Shown one piece after another: positions 59,801 through 64,000 of a stretch of 64,000 nucleotides of DNA. The DNA comes from Patiria pectinifera (Eukaryota > Echinodermata > Asteroidea > Valvatida > Asterinidae): the NCBI GenBank assembly GCA_029964075.1, contig CM057138.1:9294932-9358931 (forward strand), given 5' to 3'. Position numbers and translations under genes: made by a program. Positions within the stretch are counted from its first letter, which is position 1; the number at the start of each line of letters is the position of its first letter. The notes beneath the pieces were generated by a model. The model made no database searches and was not told the DNA's origin. It saw only the letters and a program-made list of their open reading frames with translations.

Positions 59801-62433
59801 GATCATAATTGTTTTCAAACTATGAGATTAACAATTTCAAATTTTTTTCAAAACAACTAATCTAAAATAAATTTCACATCATTTTTAGAGCTCTACATTT
59901 AATGTGGAAAGGGGGACAAAGAGGCGTCGGTAGAGGGCCAGGGACGTATCCGACGACAGAAAGGGGCATCAGGAATAACGCCACCTCGAGTCAGCTGGTG
60001 TTTAGTCCAAAAGGTTGCAGACTACTATATTAACTGCCATAGACCCCAGTGTTAAATACATCCACTCCCGAAATACTAACAATTGTCCAAAGTGGTTAAG
60101 ACACACGACAAATTAAAGCTTACTTCATCATCTTTGATTTTCTGTTCCATCCTTTTGAAGTTTACATATGACTGGAGAAAATTCCATCCAAAGATGATCA
60201 CCCCTAAAAGTAGGCCCCAAGCCCATCGCCGTTTTGAAAAATGCTCTAATAGCAAAATTATTGAGGGCATTTCAATTGTGATTAGGCCGAAGTAGGCAAT
60301 TTCAGGCCTACTTACTGGCCTTTTGCATCAGGTGGGCTGAAAGTTTTAGGGTGAAAAACCTTGTTATAGTTTATTTCACCGTATTGTATCAGAGTTTGGT
60401 GTGGTTATAACAACCGCGCCAATTGTTGTGATGATGTATCTGCGAATAAGGTTCCCGATCTTTGACTTACGTCTTCGAAGTAGAACACCACCGAGTGATC
60501 CGTCTCTTCATACCGCTCCACCCGCCCACCACTGTTATCCATTACCTGTCGGTACAGAATCAGAACCAAATCAAGTTTAGACATTCCCAGAAGTGAGATT
60601 GGAGGAAATGAAAAACAAACATCCACAAAATAATTGCCACAGGATTTGGGGATTGCAGAGGGCCCCAGAATAATGCAGAATCAATGGTATACGTATTTGC
60701 CTAAAGGCACCCCTTAAAATATATTTTGTTCTATATAAGCCTATTCACAAAATCTTGAAGTCGGTAAAACTTCTGAAAAAAATCTGAACTCTGCATTCCT
60801 GTTTGGAGGAGAGAAAATGCATGAAACTGACATGTACAATTTATGTCCTTAACAATTTGCTAAACACTATCACCGAGACAAAAAAAACCTAAGACTAATT
60901 TTGATCATAAGACCAGCACCCGATTTCACCAAACTCTTTGTAACTTACGATGCATCGCAGCGCTGCGACGTGTCGTAACTCTACGATGCGTCACAGCTAC
61001 GACGCATCCTGCGATCCATTTCACTTAACACGTCGTAAGTGCGACGCGTAGTAGGTGTATTTATAGCACAAATCGGTGACTCTTTTATGTCTTTAGTCAG
61101 TGTACAGTAAATAGTTGTCTGATATTCAACAAAGAGTCGTCGGATCTCAGCTCGAAATTTGTTAAAACGTAAAACGAAATGGCGGCCGTGCGATGCAATT
61201 TTGAAGAAAAACAAACTCTCTTTGGACTGTATAGCTACTTTGAAATTTCAACTTCAATATTCCAGCCTAATTCATAATTATTCAATGAATTTTCTATTTA
61301 CAACTTTACACACATTGCCTCGGTATTATAATCTCGTTAATGTAATGTTTGTGGCATAAAACTAGCTTAGAAATGACTCTTCTTATTTTGCGATGACCAC
61401 TAGACACATCGTAACTTGCGACGTGTTTTAAGCCGTTGTCAAGGAACTTACGACGCGCTCAACATATCGCAACTTTCGTGAAATGGAAGATACGACGCGT
61501 CGCGAGTTGCGACGTGTTACACGTCGTAACTCGAGTTGCGACGCGTCGCAGCGCTTCGTGAAATCGGGTACAGGAGTGCTTATCGTGTGAAGACTTAAAA
61601 AACAAAAATAGATTGCTTACGGTTTGCAGATCCTCCTTAACAGCTTTGTAGCCGGTGTACAGTCCCACATCCAATATAGCCATGCCGGTTTTCTCACCCC
61701 GCAAGTACCTGTAAGAAGCAAATTTTATACTCGGATTTGTTCCCCACCAACATCATTTGAGGAAAACTTTATACTTGGTACTAGTGTAGTAGAGTTAATG
61801 AGAAAATACACAGGATCTTGCTCAGATTGTTGTAAATTTACCACTTCTGTTTATTTGAAGTCAAAATTGTGTGTAGGATTTCTGAATCAATAATGTAACC
61901 AACAGAGTGCAAAAACTTAATTTAATTTCACGAAAAAACACACCCTTTTTTCCCCTCTATTAGTCGGATTTGAGATTATAAGGACCGAAAGTCATGCACT
62001 TTCTGTCAAAATTAGAAATACTAATTAAGGCTCGGCACGAAAACACGTATCAGAGTTAATCAGTGTTTCATTAAATTTTGGACCAAAAAACTGGCATTTA
62101 TACATGAATTTAAACGTGAAGTTCACTTATCCACGGAAAACCCCCCAATATTTCGAGAACGCCTAAAATGATATTAAATAGCGACTTTTGAATATCTTTC
62201 TGGTTTTGTTTTGCATTTAATATTGCCGATACCACGCACGAAACATTGCCATTAATTTTAGTAAAATTTTGAAAGACTTTAAAATATTCACACCTGACTT
62301 GGATGTCGTAAGGTAAATACTCCTTGTTGTCGTCCTCAGGCTGATCCAACTGAAGATTCTCGTCCTCATTTATCAAGAGGTCGAAGTCACACTCAGTTAG
62401 GTCGGGCTCAGGGATGTAGTATGTAGCCTCGAA
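53679..62433 (-). CDS. C3: Complement C3-like protein, last nine exons (MG8 and C345C)
   Basis: Exons 62433-62294, 61708-61621, 60545-60471, 59449-59344, 58023-57934, 57631-57542, 57316-57233, 54591-54453 and 53829-53679 join in phase to 320 codons and TAA. By family this is the C-terminal end of a secreted C3/C4/C5 thioester protein. Exons 1-4 correspond to the MG8 (receptor-binding) domain: CDFDLLINEDE, MAILDVGLYTGYKAV, ERYEETDHSVVFYFED, and VAVHVYDYYNP before the anchor. Exons 5-9 form the C345C/NTR domain with eight Cys, ending GEGCAL. C345C in complement proteins helps bind the convertase protease. The thioester, anaphylatoxin and beta chain lie upstream, beyond 64000. C3 is favoured over C4/C5 because C3 is the usual invertebrate form, but the visible part does not settle it. 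Confidence 0.93.
54453..54591 (-). CDS. C3: C3-like copy A exon 8
   Basis: Acceptor TTATCAG|GG, donor GATAT|GTAAGT, phase 2 end. Encodes LDHVVKDATRIFAKSKSC and KKYLVIGSGGLPTKDDVG. The preceding intron is 2.64 kb, against 747 bases in copy B, because of repeat insertions. Confidence 0.92.
55387..55402. promoter_or_regulatory. Perfect RFX X-box palindrome
   Basis: GGTTGCCATGGCAACC is a 16-base perfect palindrome matching the RFX-family X-box. It lies in the intron between copy A exons 7 and 8, in what may be a repeat. Confidence 0.35.
55991..56253. mobile_element. CATGGGCGTCGC-family MITE, copy 2
   Basis: Ends CATGGGCGTCGCCAGG and CGCTACGCCCATG, flanked by GTCCAGAC (55983-55990) and ATCCAGAC (56254-56261), 7 of 8 identical. 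The interior resembles the 51423 copy. Confidence 0.85.
56540..56810 (+). repeat. Two diverged tandem units with TGACC motifs
   Basis: Both units read ATTTCTAT.GTT.TAGCAA.AGTGACC, then TGACCT, GCCCCAAAA and ATAGGCTT, spaced about 140 bases. The first contains TGACCTTTGACCT (56584-56596), a perfect DR1 nuclear-receptor element. Confidence 0.6.
57233..57316 (-). CDS. C3: C3-like copy A exon 7
   Basis: Acceptor ACTCAG|CT, donor CAAG|GTAGGA. Encodes YEVTVTDVEDKGNFQFYTMT and IDAPLKQ. Confidence 0.92.
57542..57631 (-). CDS. C3: C3-like copy A exon 6
   Basis: Acceptor CTTTAG|GA, donor TTTG|GTAAGT. Encodes KCAVDPIKKGRDYKVNEMTQ and MACASKAHF. Confidence 0.92.
57934..58023 (-). CDS. C3: C3-like copy A exon 5 (start of C345C), GC donor
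   Basis: Acceptor CATAG|CG. The donor reads GCTGCAG|GCAAGT, a GC donor with otherwise good match; copy B has GTGAGT here. No in-frame GT donor nearby would keep the phase-1 junction. Encodes EECVKFISPKEGSNLLGKLC and VGDTCICAA. Confidence 0.9.
58404..59040. mobile_element. Mariner-like MITE, copy 3, right end truncated
   Basis: TA, then CAGGGTGAGT with an A-run on the left. The interior matches 34279-34938 and 10534-11124. The right end stops at GGGTTTAGGA without the TTCCGC..CACCCTG terminus. It lies in the copy A intron between exons 4 and 5 and is absent from the same position in copy B (about 45640-45670). Confidence 0.75.
59344..59449 (-). CDS. C3: C3-like copy A exon 4 (end of MG8)
   Basis: Acceptor GATCAG|ATT, donor CCTA|GTAAGT, phase 1 end. 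Encodes LEAIRIQFRAEREFKVGKV and VAVHVYDYYNP. This is the last exon without a second copy; its donor can join either exon 5 in frame. Confidence 0.92.
60471..60545 (-). CDS. C3: C3-like copy A exon 3 (MG8)
   Basis: Acceptor GACAG|GTA, donor GAC|GTAAGT, phase 0 on both sides (75 bases). Encodes VERYEETDHSVVFYFED. Confidence 0.9.
60918..61569. mobile_element. Fold-back element with CGACGCGTCG-type motifs in a C3 intron
   Basis: ACCCGATTTCAC at the left and GTGAAATCGGGT at the right are perfect 12-bp inverted ends. Subterminal DNA at both ends is packed with TACGACGCGTCG/GCGACGTGTCG variants. The centre has a short plus frame at 61179 (MAAVRCNFEEKQTLFGL), possibly the start of a lost element protein. 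Confidence 0.75.
61621..61708 (-). CDS. C3: C3-like copy A exon 2 (MG8)
   Basis: Acceptor TTACAG|G, donor ACC|GTAAGC. Encodes YLRGEKTGMAILDVGLYTGY. G-M-A-I-L-D-V is a hallmark of thioester-protein MG8. Confidence 0.92.
62294..62433 (-). CDS. C3: C3-like copy A exon 1 (MG8 start)
   Basis: Acceptor TTATAG|TTC, donor GTCAG|GTGTGA, phase 2 end. Encodes ATYYIPEPDLTECDFDLLIN, an acidic NEDENLQLDQPEDDNKE stretch and YLPYDIQV, matching the MG8 beta strands. Confidence 0.9.
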
Positions 62434-63231
62434 CTATAAAATGGAAAACAACATACGCAAGGAAGTCACTTTAGCATTGTATTATAGCTTCCTCGCCTTC
62501 CTACAATCAGTGGCTGAGGTTCGGGTAACCCCAAGTCAACACGTGGGTCGGTCTTTCAGTCCTTCTGTTATTATTATTATTATTATTATTTATTCGGCAT
62601 TAAAAACAAACAACAAACATTCACATATAGAGAAAACCAAAAACCAAGAAAACAAAAACGAACATGACGAAAGCCAGGGGCATATGCCCGGAATTAAAAA
62701 AGTTTACCTAAAAACTGTGGCCCGAAGGCCTTCAATTCCAATACCTCTGGCTACACAAAGAATATATATAAATCTATAAAAATCTATAAAAATGTGTTAA
62801 CAATAAAAGCATATATTAAAAATGGCAGAGGTATAAATGCTAAAAAGTTATCGTCCCCTAAAATTAACATCAAAATACCACGTTGAGAAAAAAACAAGAT
62901 AAAAAGCAAAGAACAAAACCAAAAAAATAGTCCAACAAAAAGAACAGGTAAAAAATGTCCCCCCCCCCATTATAGTTCAAAAGACCCAATTATTGTGGAT
63001 GTCCACATTAAACATTAAAAAAGTTAAAAAGTTTCAATACACGCAATAAAAAACAACAACAAATATTAGAAAAAATAAGGAAAATAATTCAACAAAACAT
63101 GAGAAAAATGCCACCCACCCCCCCCCAGTAAAAAAAGTTTCGTTGCAAGTAAAAAGACGTAATATTACGTCTTTAATATAAAAAAAAAAACAGTTGAGAA
63201 TTAGCAAAAACAAAACAAAACAAGCACGACA

Positions 63232-63247
63232 AGTTCTTTTCAGAACT
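63232..63247 (+). other. Histone-type stem-loop look-alike, plus strand
   Basis: AGTTCTTTTCAGAACT: a six-base-pair stem with a TTTC loop, differing from the histone mRNA consensus mainly in an A-T closing pair. Confidence 0.35.
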
Positions 63248-63424
63248 AAACATCTGCTGAGCAGCAGTTATCACCACATGGTGTTACTGCAAACCGAAAT
63301 GATACAAAAAAAACCTATTAAACAAACGATATACGCCTTGAAGCTAAGCATGGCAGCTGGCATTAAAGTGGACAGAATCACGGGCAATGCCATGTGGAAA
63401 GAAATCTCTTCCTGGAAGAAGTAT

Positions 63425-63440
63425 GGTTCTGAAAAGAACC
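63425..63440 (-). other. Histone-type stem-loop look-alike, minus strand
   Basis: On the minus strand GGTTCTTTTCAGAACC, which fits the histone mRNA 3' stem-loop consensus GGYYCTTTTCAGRRCC exactly. It lies about 130 bases past the end of the LINE frame. No histone coding sequence is present. Confidence 0.4.
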
Positions 63441-64000
63441 GGTTTTCAAGAAGAGATCTCCCTCCACACGGCGCCACCCGAAACCCTTTTCACTATAAAG
63501 CAAGAGATGAGAAAAAATGTCAACCCCCCCCAGTTAAAAATACACAAAGAACTAAAAGGACCCAGTACAGTTACTGTGGTCGGCAGAGGTGGCATCTTAG
63601 GGAATTGATCCAGCTATTTAATGACATTTCAACGACGCCAGACCTCAGAGATTCCGGTAGCTCGTCCCATTCACGAGCAAACACATTCACTGCAGAGCCG
63701 TGAAGTCTTTGTGTGCGAGCTCTAAGATGACAAAACCGCACTGTTTCAGTGTGTCGACCGTTGACCACAATGCCGTGTCTAACAATGTTACAAGTAATGA
63801 GGCCATACAGTGCTTTCATGACATATGAGATTAAAAGGAACTTGCGTCGTGCCACAAGAGAGGACCAATTTAACAGATTCAGTCGGTCAGTGTAGTTCAT
63901 TTCCATTCTTCTCTGTTTTAAGATCATTCTTGTAGCGCGATGCTGAACACTTTCAATCTTATCAATGAGATTATTATTATGAATGTGCCACACTGGCTGA

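Larger units (their letters stand above)
62563..64000 (-). pseudogene. LINE 3' half (RT C-terminus and long 3' region)
   Basis: The minus frame 63993-63571 (open at the window edge) encodes IESVQHRATRMILKQR, YTDRLNLLNWSSL and FAREWDELPESL, the C-terminal region of jockey/CR1-type polymerases. About 1 kb of A/T-rich 3' region follows, ending in (AAT)n at 62593-62563 on the minus strand. It lies in the intron upstream of exon 62433, in the same orientation as the gene. The 5' part is outside the window. Confidence 0.8.

Overview
The window is animal nuclear DNA: AT-rich, gene-sparse and dense in transposons. Coding sequence is split into short exons with GT-AG introns in consistent phase. The gene families (a complement C3-type protein with a C345C domain, a prokineticin-receptor-like GPCR, an RDH8/HSD17B1-type dehydrogenase) and the repeats (non-LTR elements with 'GCGCCTTGAG' tails, many hAT and mariner-like MITEs) fit a marine invertebrate deuterostome. 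An echinoderm is plausible, but the species cannot be fixed from this sequence.

Layout. 1-12 kb is mostly repeats and unassigned DNA, with a possible plus-strand terminal exon near 1.03-1.18 kb. 12.1-12.6 kb holds one exon (minus strand) of a prokineticin-receptor-like GPCR; its remaining exons are not seen. 13-28.6 kb has no convincing gene, but contains two decayed LINEs, hAT elements and a 28-bp repeat. 28.9-33.8 kb is a complete five-exon short-chain dehydrogenase of 291 residues (minus). 34.3-37.2 kb is a mariner-like MITE carrying a hAT MITE, partly duplicated in tandem.

38-62.4 kb is the most interesting part (minus strand). Nine in-phase exons (62433 down to 53679) encode the last 320 residues of a C3-like complement protein. 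The final five exons, which are exactly the C345C/NTR domain, occur a second time at 45247-41466. All splice phases, eight cysteines and the stop are kept. The copy belongs to a roughly 8-kb segmental duplication and has no MG8 exons of its own, so it could be an alternative C-terminus of the same gene. In the upstream copy the first duplicated exon has a GC donor, while in the downstream copy it has GT. Between the copies sits an intact-looking 1.82-kb hAT-type element with a perfect 8-bp target duplication and GGCCTC hexamer arrays at both ends.

62.5-64 kb is a LINE 3' half (minus) inside the next upstream C3 intron; the rest of the C3 gene lies beyond the window.
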